Counted from the first letter of the stretch, positions 20,431 through 30,453 are shown. The stretch is 38,725 nucleotides of DNA from Basidiobolus meristosporus CBS 931.73 (GCA_002104905.1 MCFE01000760.1:1-38725), one strand, 5' to 3'. Translations and numbers: made by a program. The notes: generated from the sequence alone by a model not told the origin.

Positions 20431-21607
20431 TAGAGCAATAAATATCTCAGGTAGAGAAAGCAGTATCTTTGCTGCAAAGAAGGAACTCAAGTAGCTCAAT
20501 GTCATAGCTAAGAATTGAGCCATTTCCTAATGTAACAGCAGAGGAACACTTTACAGTTTTTGAAGCACAACAGCAGTGTTCAAAGATAAAGCCCACAGAT
20601 AAACTAATCACAGCATGGGAGGGAGACAATGTGGTGCTTACACCAAAGCCAAAATATCAAAAGATATTGAAGATCCATGAAGTTGTTAAGTTCAATAATG
20701 AATAGTGGGCTAATATTCAAGGGGCCATCAGAAGTCTAGCATGCCATCACTTTATGGCTGGCATACCATGGGACCATCAGGAGTTCAAAGCTAAGCAGAA
20801 TGCACTTGACTTGCTCCATGAGCATTATCCTGCATTCAAGTGGGCAAATAGACTTTGGGCCAGCATTTTTATGCTGAGTGAGCATCTCAGGAATAGCAAA
20901 AGCTACCAAAGGTAGAGGAGCAAGGGTGCCATAGCTAAAAACCAGCTAAAAACTGCAGGTCTTGCCAATCAATGCTGCAAGCCCAGAATAGACTGAATCC
21001 TATTATAGCCAATAAGAATTTCTAACAAGGAGACAGCTGCTTTCACAAGAGTTGGAAGTATAGTCAATTGAGCTACACTCCAGCAAGGTAGAAGAGTTTG
21101 CAGAAAAGGGCAGTTTGTCTACCACAGCAGCCATATCTGCCATGATTGACAGAGTGGAAATCCCACTGACAGACAAGGCTACAACATCAAGAACCTGAAA
21201 GACTATCACAATGACTGCAGTAGAGTTTGGAACATTCAGAGGCACACCAAGAGGTTGCAGCCTTCTTCAGGAGAAGTGCTCAAGAAAACAAACTTGAATA
21301 TTGCAAGGATCTATTGCAAAGACTGGCAGACAAGGTGGAAGTCCTTGCTGTGATAACTGAAGACCAGGAAATGTTGGAACTAGTGAATGAACAGTGGTAT
21401 AAAGCAATTGCGTTCCTGCTAAAGTTGTGGAACCCAAGTGTTACAACAGGAATACTTATTGAATGGTGGGTTGTAATGGATTTACTTGCTGAGTGTGGGG
21501 TTGGGCTTAATGCTACTGTAGGGTATAGGGACTTATTTAGATCAATACAATTTGCAATCAAGGTACAACTGAAGTTTCAATGGAAATACATCAATTTGTA
21601 CACATGA
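20431..21607 (+). pseudogene. acc copy B
   Basis: Plus-strand counterpart of acc copy A, shorter. It lacks the N-terminal ~450 bp and most of the 215-bp repeats. Conserved parts: TAEEHFTVFEAQQQCSKIKP, the block GIPWDHQEFKAKQNALDLLH followed by ANRLWASIFMLSEHLRNSK (20765-20900), and SLSTTAAISAMIDRVEIPL. The open 126-codon stretch 21227-21607 has NKLEYCKDLLQRLADKVEVL. After KAI (about 21410) it departs from copy A and enters a duplicated ~510-bp segment. The N-terminal block looks helical with W, Y-P-x-F and L-R residues, a style seen in small DNA-binding regions; this is not an identification. Confidence 0.5.
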
Positions 21608-22432
21608 GAAGTAAGAGAAGCAGTTGAGTAAGGAAGTAAGGAGTGAGAGAAAGAGCAATAGCCAATCAATGCATACAAATGTAGGAGGTGCTATAGTGTC
21701 TGGGATCAGATAGTAAGCAAGTTGGCAGGGAACCAATCAAAAGCTACTTATATATTACTGAGATAAAAAAATTTGACTAATTTTTGTGAAATCTGGGGTG
21801 AAATTATTTTTCAACAATCTCTGGACAGTGTCCTGGCAGTATCAGTACCTCTTAGTCATGTGACCTTAACTTTGTGATGGTGTTTGATGGGATTATCACA
21901 ATAATCCCTCAAAGGGAAGGTTCCTGCCAAAATCATGGGAGCAAAGTGTTAAAGCTGAAATACTTATTGAGTGGTGGACTGTAATGTAGATACTTGTTGA
22001 GTGTGGGGTTGGACTTAATGGTAATATAGAATGTAGGCACTTGCAAGCATCAATACAACAGGCAGTTGAGGAACAACTGAAGGTGCAACAAGTATAAATC
22101 AACTTGTATGCATGAAAAGTAGAGAAACAGCTGAGTCAGGAAGTAAGTAGTGCAAGAAAGAGGCAGTAGCCTATCTATATACACAAACATAGAAGGTGAT
22201 AGATTGTCTAGGATCAGAAAGTGACAAAATTGGCAGAGAACCAATCAAAAGACACTTATATATTGCTGTGATGCAGAAATTTTGACTTAGCTTTTTGTAA
22301 AATCTGGGGTTCAAATGCTCTCTGATGGACTATGCATGGTGTCCTGACAGGAGCAACATCACTTAGCCCCAGGACTTATGGTTTCTGATGGCATTTTGAT
22401 GGGATCATCACAATAATTTCTCACAGGGACGG
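21410..22432 (+). repeat. Tandem duplication, two ~512-bp units, partly coding
   Basis: Unit 1 about 21410-21919, unit 2 about 21920-22432, roughly three quarters identical. Both start TTCCTGC(T/C)AAA and end ATCACAATAAT(C/T)(C/T)CTCA(A/C)AGGGA. Both encode ILIEWW(V/T)VM, L(A/V)ECGVGLN and a Gln/Glu/Lys-rich helical stretch (SIQQAVEEQLKVQQ in unit 2) with conserved frame, so the segment was coding when duplicated. The second unit ends two bases before a solo LTR B. Confidence 0.7.
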
Positions 22433-22963
22433 TGTAGTGGGGTTACAGTGACACCTGACAGATGTGCTCATTCCCATATTTTTCTACTTCCCTAAATCTC
22501 TACTACATTTATTTTAGTTTTATCCCATTTGTCTTACCTGATCAGTACTATCCCATAAGCCGGTTGACTATCACACCTGTCTACCTTATTGCATAAGTTA
22601 CCCCTCACTTTATGTAAGATTACTAGCTGTAAGTGTTTCTATATTAGGCAAGTACCCGCGCCAGTACCCGTGACACATGATCAACCTAACCCATTTCACC
22701 ATCCCTACCATTTCCATACCATATATGGTATCCCTATGTTGCACAGGTTTCAGGATACTGATTGCTGATTGGTTGGATGTGCTGTGCCTCTTAGAACCTT
22801 CCAGAACCTACTTAGAACATTCTTTGGTCACTCTGATGTCATTAAGATTTCTATTCAAATCCAGAACCTTCTGGAATACCAGGATAAGTAATCACTTAGC
22901 CAGTAAGAAAAGTATATAAGGGAGGCTATCCCTCAGCAATGAATCATCAACCCTTTTATCAAT
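22433..22963 (+). repeat. Solo LTR B, first half
   Basis: TGTAGTGGGG... matches the gypsy B 3' LTR (33553 downwards) over 531 bp in opposite orientation. It has AGTATATAAGG at 22911-22921. At 22963 it is cut by the Harbinger-like element; the rest resumes at 26383. Joined length (without the extra AAT) is 1,074 bp against 1,071 bp for the intact LTR at 32483-33553. Confidence 0.95.
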
Positions 22964-22979
22964 AGACTTGTTCCATCAT

Positions 22980-23640
22980 ACCGTGCCAGGGCACGCGGCG
23001 CAATCTGCGGTTGTAAAGAACAATTGGCTGCAATATTAAAGCTACCAGAAGGCAGGATTGTTCTTGGACAATTTTGTACTATGTGGGACAATCTTGCACA
23101 CTACGGCACAATCTGACACAATGAGGATGGTGTGGATGATTGCGCCAACTTGAAATGTTTGCATCACGTGCGCAATTGGATACCGCTATAATGGCAGGTA
23201 AAATCCGGTATTTTGATGTGTTTCTTTAATGTAAATGGAAATAAATGTGTATCACACTATAAACTACACTAACACTTACCATGTTGGTTACCCTTACTCC
23301 AATTGGACGGTATCTCAGTGGTTAATTGGTCCAAAAGTATCCTGAAGCTGGCAGCCCCCAATTGGCTCCTTGACTACTGAAAAAGCTACCTGATTTGCCA
23401 TCAAGTATCCCATTTTGCCCATTGAGCAAGTAAATCCCTGATCCTAGTGATTGGACAAGGTGTCATAGCTAGCTCACAAGCAATTGTGTAGGTGCAAAAC
23501 AGATCCAATAGCTGCACTGGTATTACAGATGATGTATATATATGCAGGGTCTTTATTTATAGGGGTTCTGTCTCAAATGTGAGACAACCTTGATATTACT
23601 TATATCAAAAATTTGATGATCACTGATTTGCAATGGCACA
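22980..23640. repeat. Subterminal region rich in short CAAT motifs
   Basis: Non-coding left part of the Harbinger-like element. It contains at least a dozen CAATC/CAATTGG/ATTG motifs in either orientation, such as GCGCAATCTGCGG, GGACAATTTTG, GGACAATCTTG, GGCACAATCTGACACAATG and GCGCAATTGG. Dense short subterminal repeats are typical binding sites for transposon-encoded proteins; that role is inferred. The region is also noticeably richer in CpG than its surroundings. Confidence 0.45.
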
Positions 23641-23705
23641 ACTTGGATCGCAAAAAAAAAGGTTATTGGGATCATTACAAATGTGCGCAATTCAAAGCAA
23701 TTGCA

Positions 23706-24953
23706 TCATCTTCTCCTGGGTTTTTTTCTCACATGGATTACTACTGAAGCATTTGGAAGTGACTCTCTTTGCACACCTATACTACTTCCTGGCTGACTAT
23801 CATCTTGGCTACTTGTGTATTTGTAGTCAGTATTTTGCCTCCTAGTTGATGAGTGCAATGCTGCAGCTTGGCCGCACTCAATTGCTCCAACTGAACCAAC
23901 TGAACCGGCCTGTAGTGCCACGTACTGACGCGTTCTTTTACTTGCCAAGGGCTCCGGTGGTTGAGGCACTTCATGTTGGTCATCATCAGTCAGTTCACCA
24001 GAAGTAACTTGCTGATGGTCAGGCAAAACAGCACATGCAGGCACGCCTTGATGCATTGAGATGGCCCTTGGCTGAGTTCAATGTGATGCTACATGTTGAC
24101 GCAACTTGGTCCGCTCGAATGGACTTGTGACTAAATGAGCAGTTTGGCAAGTTCTTGTAGTTTTGCTCTGAAATGCACACGTTGACCCAATGCATGTTGA
24201 CTCAATGCGGGGCGTTCTGGTAAAGGGTGTTGGCGTGGTCTGGACTGATGTGTGCCGGCACGCTGTGGTTGCAAGAGATGGTAGGGAATCCAGCAAGGCG
24301 TGCTGGCGCAATCTGGACAATGTTGCTTGCGGTCTGTATTCTTCCTCTTAAAGCTCACCATCTGATTCCTCTAGGTAATCACTTACCCTCTGTCTGATAC
24401 TTTGGAGCTGTTGCCTGGATGAGTCCTGTGTATATTGCTCTTGGAAGCCACTTAGCTCTACTAATATATCACATAGTACATTAGTCATTTGAGGCAAAAA
24501 CTCATTCAAAATCTCTTTGGTTCCCAAAGTTGAGGCACAAATAGACGCATCCGGCCTGTACTATGCAAATTGCGTGCAAAATTGCTCCTGCGTGGCTTCT
24601 TTGCCAAATCCCCTCACTCTCAGCTCATTCTTGATTTCCATACTTGTCTTGTTGTATATCTTTTTACATACATTGGCTGGCATCTTGATGTAGAATTCAT
24701 GCCACAGCTTTCTACTCAAATTCTTCCATCTTTGTCAACTCTCTGAGGTATCTAGTTCTGCTAGATTAGTCAGTTGTGCCCAAATATCTGTATGAAGGCT
24801 CATCATAGACACTTGGGCCATACTAGAATCATTTGGCAAGAACTCAAACGGATCCAACATTGACTTCTCCGGTCTGGACTGCACTTGTGAGCTGGGGGAT
24901 GGGTTTTGTCTGGGTTGTACTAAAGATGAGTTGACGCTTGGTATGGGGACCAT
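23706..24953 (-). pseudogene. Second gene of the Harbinger-like element (function unknown)
   Basis: One minus-strand frame of about 416 codons with four in-frame stops (24735-24737; about 24560, 24358 and 24075). N-terminal half: SLHTDIWAQLTNLAELDTSE, RWKNLSRKLWHEFYIKMP, IKNELRVRGFGKEAT. This is a helical region with spaced Trp. C-terminal half: rich in Thr, Arg, His and Gln (ALLDSLPSLATTACRHTSVQ; DDDQHEVPQPPEPLASKRTR; HVRKKPRRR). In PIF/Harbinger elements the partner gene usually codes for a Myb/SANT-type DNA-binding protein; the Trp spacing allows that but I cannot confirm it. It is divergent from the transposase, with ~360 bp between. Confidence 0.5.
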
Positions 24954-25312
24954 AGCAACAGATTTGGATGCTTATACAGCAGTATATTGGCATCAACCTG
25001 GTCTTATATGAAATATATATGAAAACTGATGTGATTGTTGAATTTTCCATATATTATGCATGATGCATCTGGGATTGCGTTGACATGGATCAGATCACAT
25101 CAATTGCAGAATTCCTATTTGATGATAGACCTATGATTAAAGCATCAATAAAAGTACCAAGGCATTGTTTGCGGATGATTTTTGCAACATAATGATGGGA
25201 TAAATGGCAATTGATGGAGATTTAACCATTATGTATTAAAAATCAGATAAACAACGCAGATCATGCCAAATCAATTCAAACCACCTCCATACAATCATCC
25301 ATCAATTTTAAT

Positions 25313-26196
25313 ATGACTTACTCATTAGAATAGTCTTTTCTCATCAATCCCATCACTACCACTGGATTTCCTTCTGACACACTACAGGAGATCTATTCCA
25401 AGTACTGTGAACCATCAACCCCAATCTACTCAAGGAGATCCCTTGTTAAGTTTCTCTGCTATTACAAGAACTATTGCCCTACAGGGTTCCATCCCACTAT
25501 CCATGGCAATAAAAGTCCTAGAAGCTTTCATTCCCAGCTGACAGCAATGGAGAACCACCTTGCAGAGGGTATGAATGACTTAGAGTAAACTTGGAATACT
25601 AGGTTCAGAAGCTCCAATAGACTTCCATATCCCAGAGTGGTCAGCAATAGGTTCCATATCAGGAGTATTTTGGATACCTTCCCAGTGAGGATTAACAGAC
25701 CTTCTAGAGGGCAGAGGCACTTTTATTCTGGCAAGTACAAGGCACACTGCGTGAAGTTTCAAGCACTGTCTGACATTGAGGGTAACATCATCCGGTTTAG
25801 TGGACCATTTGCTGGAAGTAGGCATGACAAAGCACTCTGGGTAGAGAATCATCCTGAATTCAGTAGAGGGGAGATATGTATGGCAGACTTAGCTTATATA
25901 GAAGAGGATTGTCAGAGATTAGGATGTATTCAGCTTATAGGAAGCCAAGGAATGGTGTGCTTGGCAGGAAGCAGAAGCTCTACAATGAGATATTTAATCA
26001 TTTCAGAGTAAGGGTAGAGCACACCTTTGGATATCTGAAGAGATTCAGCATATTGACAGGTAAATACAGAGGAAAGTCATATATAGGAGAAAACAGCAGA
26101 ATAGGTAAAATAGTTAAGATACTTATAAATGCACAGTATGTTCATACAAGAAGACATCCACTGAGAGAAATGTGTCTGGAGCATTACGAAGAGTAA
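25313..26196 (+). pseudogene. PIF/Harbinger-like transposase (DDE_Tnp_4)
   Basis: The frame runs from ATG 25313 with TAG at 25331 and TAA at 25586-25588, then shifts by one base near 25940 and ends at TAA 26194. Motifs: NRFHIRSILDTFPVRINRPS (first Asp, D-T-F-P), FYSGKYKAHCVKFQ and FSGPFAGSRHDKALW (GP-G-S-x-H/Y-D signature), MADLAY (second Asp), then in the other frame KPRNGVLGRKQKLYN, FNHFRVRVEHTFGYLKRFSI (catalytic Glu in RVEHTFG) and LTGKYRG. All three catalytic positions are therefore present, split by stops and one shift. The core is about 290 codons, close to the DDE domain size; an N-terminal part may be missing. Confidence 0.85.
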
Positions 26197-26382
26197 ATAA
26201 AGCAAGGAAAGCACTATTCTGAGCAACATAAGTAAGATTGAGTAAAGTTACCAGTAACTGTATCATACCACTGGCATCATGGTAGCAGTTATAGTGCCAG
26301 ATAATGCCGTAGAGTGCCAGATCAATCCGGCACCATAAACAGGCTGGCACTATGTGGCACTATCCAACAGAACAAGTCTAAT

Positions 26383-26925
26383 ATAAAAACTTGCTGATTA
26401 GTGTGATAACTGCTACCTGCTGCTACCTGAACTTCCAACCCCAGACCACAGGGCACTCCCAGGAAACCATGGTGACAGCCAACTGACCTTGGAGGCACTA
26501 CTTGTGAGGAATACTCAGAGTAGGTATCTTGTATCATATTTGATTCTTTCCCAAGTTTGTTCTTGTACAGGCAAAAATACTTTTCTGTCTTTGTAACTAT
26601 TGACCACAGCTACATTCTTATCAAGTCCCTGCTGGTGGAGTTTACAGTTGTTTTGACTTTGGAAGCTTTAGTACATTGTCATCTCAAAGGATGCTGAACT
26701 CAGCACATACTTTTGTTAAGATGCCAACTAAGTTGGGGATTGTAGCTCAATATTTTTCCCTTGACAGGCTTGTGGCTTTATTCCCCTTCACATTAGATTA
26801 GAGAAAGAACCCAAGTATTCTTAGCAAGCTTTTGCCAGAGGTTATTGCACCCAGTGAGCACCCCACACACAAAACACTTGAGAAGTGTTGGATGTATCTC
26901 TCCCTTGGACCTATACACCACCACA
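26383..26925 (+). repeat. Solo LTR B, second half
   Basis: From ATAAAAACTTGCTGATTAG to CTATACACCACCACA it matches 33016-32483 in reverse. No primer-binding site follows, so there is no attached internal region: a solo LTR. The flanks (GACGG before, ACAGG after) are not a convincing target duplication. Confidence 0.9.
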
Positions 26926-27640
26926 ACAGGTTCACCCTGTTGGCAAATAAGAAGAGTTTATATATGCACAAACTGCTGATGAAGATGTGGCAGTTATTTA
27001 CCTAAGTAGCCAGGAAGACAGGTTTCCTTTTATACCTCTGATTATATAGTATCTCATTGACTGCTCTATTGCTTCCCTAAGGAACAATACTCTATCATCC
27101 TTGACTCATTAGGTACCTGGTGCAATATAAAGTCAAAGTCTGGCTTAGGTACCACATGGCCCCATTTAGAGACTGAACTCTTATTGGTGGTAGTTTTTTG
27201 TTGCACATCTGTTCATGATGATACCACTGGCTGGATTTCTCATTTTGATGTTGCTCTGGAGCATGTAGGCAGCATATTCTTCAAGAGGCCATTTGCAAAG
27301 CATCTTGGCAGCAGATTTTACTACTGCAGAGTGGCTGGTAGCTGGGAGCTGCAAGTAACAGATCTATCATCATATCAAGATCAACATCTCTTCATGTAGA
27401 TGTATCATCATCCATTACTATATACTAGTAGTATGTGTACTAGTGTAGGGCAACTAGTATCTTCCTCAATAGTATCTCATTTGTATTGTGTAGTATATAC
27501 AGAGACCATATGCACATATTATAATCAAGATCACTGGTAGTACTTCATAAGTACCACTCAAAAAAGTGAAATGTCTGGAATCATTGATCTTTGGCCAAAT
27601 TGGTAGGTCTTATACATCTTTCTAATCCTCAGAGTTTGAG
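26926..27640. other. Unassigned; probably decayed 5' part of gypsy C
   Basis: About 715 bp. Short open stretches on the plus strand (HVGSIFFKRPFAKHLGSRFY; 27184-27399) look protein-like but I cannot name them. They lie upstream of the gypsy C RT in the position of gag/protease. Confidence 0.25.
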
Positions 27641-28860
27641 CACAAGGACCTGCTAAACTCCATGCTAGTGCACCAAGTGGATTCAAAGTGCTTGCTCTAC
27701 ATATCCTTAAAAACAATCATACCTATGGACTCTCACCTGCCAGACTGCATTCCAATGTGGTCAATTCCAGTGTGTGTGAAACAAGAAAACTTGGCAAGAT
27801 ACAGTTCTGTGTAGCACTTAGAGAAGGTATCCAGATGCTCCTCATGGCAGTATTACAGGTAGATTTCACTACTCCAGTACCCTAAAAGGTCCTGACTCTT
27901 TGGAAGGCATATCACAGATATGTTTCCAGATAGGCTTGCAGCCTACCTCCAGTCAGAGACATTGATAATGCCATTAAAACAGGAGATAGCCCACCAGTGG
28001 GCAAGATACTTTACAGGATGAGTCCATTGGAGCTGGAAGAGATCAAGAGGCAAATAGAACAGTTATTGGATCAAGCTTACATCAAACCCAGCAAGTCACC
28101 TTAGGAAGCACCAGTGGTTTTTGTCAACTGGAAGTATGGAACATTCAGAATGTGCATTGACTACAGAGCCCATGGCTCAGTTGCCATGAAGAATAGTACC
28201 CCACACCTTGAATCAACAAGCTTTTGAACTAAGCAAATGGAGCCACCATATTCAGCAAGATTAGTTTAATGCAAGTATACAACTAAATTTGGGTTAAGCC
28301 AGAAGACATCCCTAAGACACCATTTACGGACTGATTTAGACATTATGAGTACTTATTCATGAGCTTTGGCCTCACAACTCCTCCTGCAACATTCATGACT
28401 TTGATGCAAACCATCTTCTAGGAGTGCTTAGACAACCTTGTGGTAATCTACCTAGATGATATATTGATATACAGCAAGTCAGAGGAGGCCCACTTGGTGT
28501 ACATTGAAAAGGTCTTCAAGAAGCTAAGAGATAGCAAGCTCAATGGCAAGCTACTATGTACAAATTCTTGAATGAACACATTGAATACCTGGGACACATG
28601 GCAACTGGCACAGGAGTTACCTTAGACCCCAGGAAGTTTGAAGTCATCATAAATCTGAAGCAGCCCCATAGTATATCAGAACTCAGATTGTTTCTTGGAA
28701 TGGTTTACTACTACTAGAGATTTGTCAGGTCCTATGCAAGTATTTCTGCCCTTTTAACTAATATCCAAAAGATAGACAACACCTTGCAGTGGGACATGGC
28801 CTTTCAGACTGCCTTTCAGATGCTCAAGAATAGACTTGTTAATAAACATACTGAAGACCT
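27641..28860 (+). pseudogene. Ty3/gypsy protease-RT remnant, family C
   Basis: Plus-strand gypsy polymerase broken by many stops and shifts. In order: a degraded pre-RT region (27690-27885), LPPVRDIDNAIKTGDSPPVG, YRMSPLELEEIKRQIEQLLD, YIKPSKSP, FRMCIDYRA, PEDIPKTPFTTD-like sequence, SFGLTTPPATFMTLM, VVIYLDDILIYSKSEEAHL (YLDD box at 28449-28460), EYLGHMATGTGV, FLGMVYYY-RFV and a QWDM-type RNase H start. It ends near MLKNRL (28850). The YLDD box and layout differ from gypsy B (FVDD), so it is a separate family. It is the only plus-strand retroelement coding region in the window. Confidence 0.85.
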
Positions 28861-28879
28861 TATAGCCACTTATATAGAG

Positions 28880-29146
28880 CAGATAGCAACACTCAATGAT
28901 ATGGCTTGCATTCCCATATTCTCTACTTCCCCATTTTTGTAATACATGTATTGTAGTTTATCCATTTTATGGTATTGATCAGCATAATCCCAGATGCTGG
29001 CAGCAATCCTCCCTACTTATGTCTTATATAAGTTTTTTTGCTTTACGTATGAAACCAAGATGTACATGCCTTTATATTCCCATAGGAGTCTTGGAGATAT
29101 TAGAAGCCAAAGAGAGGAGAAGTAGATTATGTGGTCTTCACTTAAT
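28880..29146 (+). repeat. Diverged LTR related to LTR B
   Basis: GCATTCCCATATTCTCTACT here pairs with CTCATTCCCATATTTTTCTA of LTR B, followed in both by similar A/T-rich text (TAGTTT(T)ATCC). It carries CTTATATAAG at 29023-29032. It is downstream of gypsy C in the right orientation for a 3' LTR, but the RNase H and integrase in between are missing. Foldback element 1 is inserted at 29146. Confidence 0.5.
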
Positions 29147-29880
29147 AGACTTGTTCCGTTGGATAGTGCCACATTGAGCCATGAGTGCCAAATGATGCCA
29201 TAATGTGCCAGAGAGGCCAATTGAGCCTCTACCTGGCCACAGGGTGTGAAACATAGCTCCGCATCTTCATGCAAAGCAGCCCCTGTGTTGCACCCATTGT
29301 GTTGGAGAAAATCCATTTTTTGACCTTTTTTTTTGGATCAATGTTGTGCAGGATATGTTAGAGCGCAAGCAGATTGAAGATATGCATCTGGTACTCAATA
29401 CCCATGGCACTCTGAATCTAGCTCCTGTAGCTTGTATCATGTCACAAAAATGAATGGCACTATCTTGGTCCACTAGTACTATCTGGCACTATAAGTGCTT
29501 TGTATAGATCTTACTTTAGGGCAAATATTTAAATATAGTGCCAGATAGTACTAGTGGACCAAGATAGTGCCATTCATTTTTGTGACATGATGCAAGCTAC
29601 AGGAGCTAGATTCAGAGTGCCATGGGTATTGAGTACCTGATGCATGTCTTCAGTTCTCCTGTGCTCTTACACATCCTGAGCTACATTGATCCACAAAAAA
29701 AGGTCAAAAAAAAGATTTTCTCCTGCGCAATGGGTGAAACACAGGGGCTGCTTTACATGAAGATGCAAAGCTATGTTTCACACTCTGTGGCCAAGTGTAG
29801 GCTCACTTGACCTCTCTAGCACACTATGGCATCATTTGGCATGCATGGCTCAATGTGGCACTATCCAACGGAACAAGTCT
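29147..29880. mobile_element. Foldback element 1: 734-bp palindrome with AAT target duplication
   Basis: Two inverted arms of about 347 bp (29147-29493 and 29534-29880), roughly 90% identical and nearly perfect near the centre, around a 40-bp loop. Both ends read AGACTTGTTCCGTTGGATAG, against AGACTTGTTCTGTTGGATAG at the right end of the Harbinger-like element. AAT flanks both sides (29144-29146, 29881-29883). The arms are dotted with GTGCCA/TGGCAC motifs and contain a poly-T/poly-A stretch. No coding capacity. It is a non-autonomous element most simply explained as moved by a Harbinger-like transposase. Confidence 0.9.
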
Positions 29881-29934
29881 AATCACTTATTATAATGTAA
29901 AAGGAGTATTTATATGTTTACATGATCTTGGCAT

Positions 29935-30037
29935 TCCCTATGAAAAATAATTTGGTCCCATGGGTGAATCCAATCCGGATCATCTGTCAAGATCCCACTC
30001 AGAGACTGTCATAATAACAGCAGCTTGGAATTAGTGA
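29935..30037 (+). pseudogene. acc C-terminal remnant (copy iii)
   Basis: Frame FGPMGESNPDHLSRSHSETV, then IITAAWN, TAG, and TGA at 30035-30037. It matches the acc ends at 7505 and 17150-17228, with the TGA at the same codon. The body of the gene is absent; the homology to 17130 begins at about 29932, some 50 bp after foldback element 1. Confidence 0.55.
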
Positions 30038-30453
30038 CCCTCCTGACATTCTTATGGCATGATCATGATGGCATTTTGCAAATTTTACAGCCAAATAAAG
30101 AGATAAAACTTGACAATTTTTGTTTGGTGCCGTGACAATATTTGCAAGTTATTGTTGCGGTCTTTCAGAACTCTATTACTATTTTAAGTGGATCCAGTTG
30201 GCCAGGACTTCCAATTGCCTTATATGGCAAGAAACTTGACAGTATTTCAACGGCCTCACAGCAAGACTCTGATGGCTTTGTTTTGGCATTATGACAGCCT
30301 GCTGCTGGTTATGTATAATGCTACCATACCAATTTACCAAATGGTATTTCCCTTTTCTACCTCCCCCTGTGTAATTCATATATTCCACTGTAGAATCACC
30401 TTTCTCTATTTGCTTACCCACTACTACCTTGGGTATTCCACATATAGTTCAAA
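30038..30453. other. Spacer between acc end and Tnp2 copy 3
   Basis: Counterpart of 17229-17561, including the TTTTAGTG... downstream sequence and a stretch matching TACCAAATGGTATTTC. No ORF of note. One copy-specific insertion of ~50 bp (GAAACTTGACAGTATTTC region) was seen. Confidence 0.5.

Larger units (their letters stand above)
22964..26379 (+). mobile_element. PIF/Harbinger-like DNA transposon with both ends and AAT target duplication
   Basis: The 3,416-bp element starts AGACTTGTTCCATCATACCG and ends (reverse complement) AGACTTGTTCTGTTGGATAG, with GTGCCA at the same offset in both ends: an imperfect TIR of about 27 bp. AAT flanks both sides (22961-22963 and 26380-26382). The uninterrupted site is seen in the intact LTR B (ATCAATATACC, reverse complement of about 33020), so the borders are exact. 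It carries a DDE transposase gene (plus, 25313-26196) and a second divergent gene (minus, 23706-24953), the usual two-gene plan of PIF/Harbinger. Known family members duplicate 3 bp (usually TWA); AAT is off-consensus. Confidence 0.9.

Noticed and set aside
22433-26925. LTR B plus interior as a plus-strand gypsy B element
   Set aside because: No primer-binding site follows the LTR end at 26925 and no polypurine tract like that of gypsy B precedes 22433, so it is a solo LTR.
28836-28856. AATAGACTTGTTAAT, like a Harbinger-type end
   Set aside because: The match is only nine bases (AGACTTGTT), it is not followed by the rest of the TIR, and it falls inside the RT frame.
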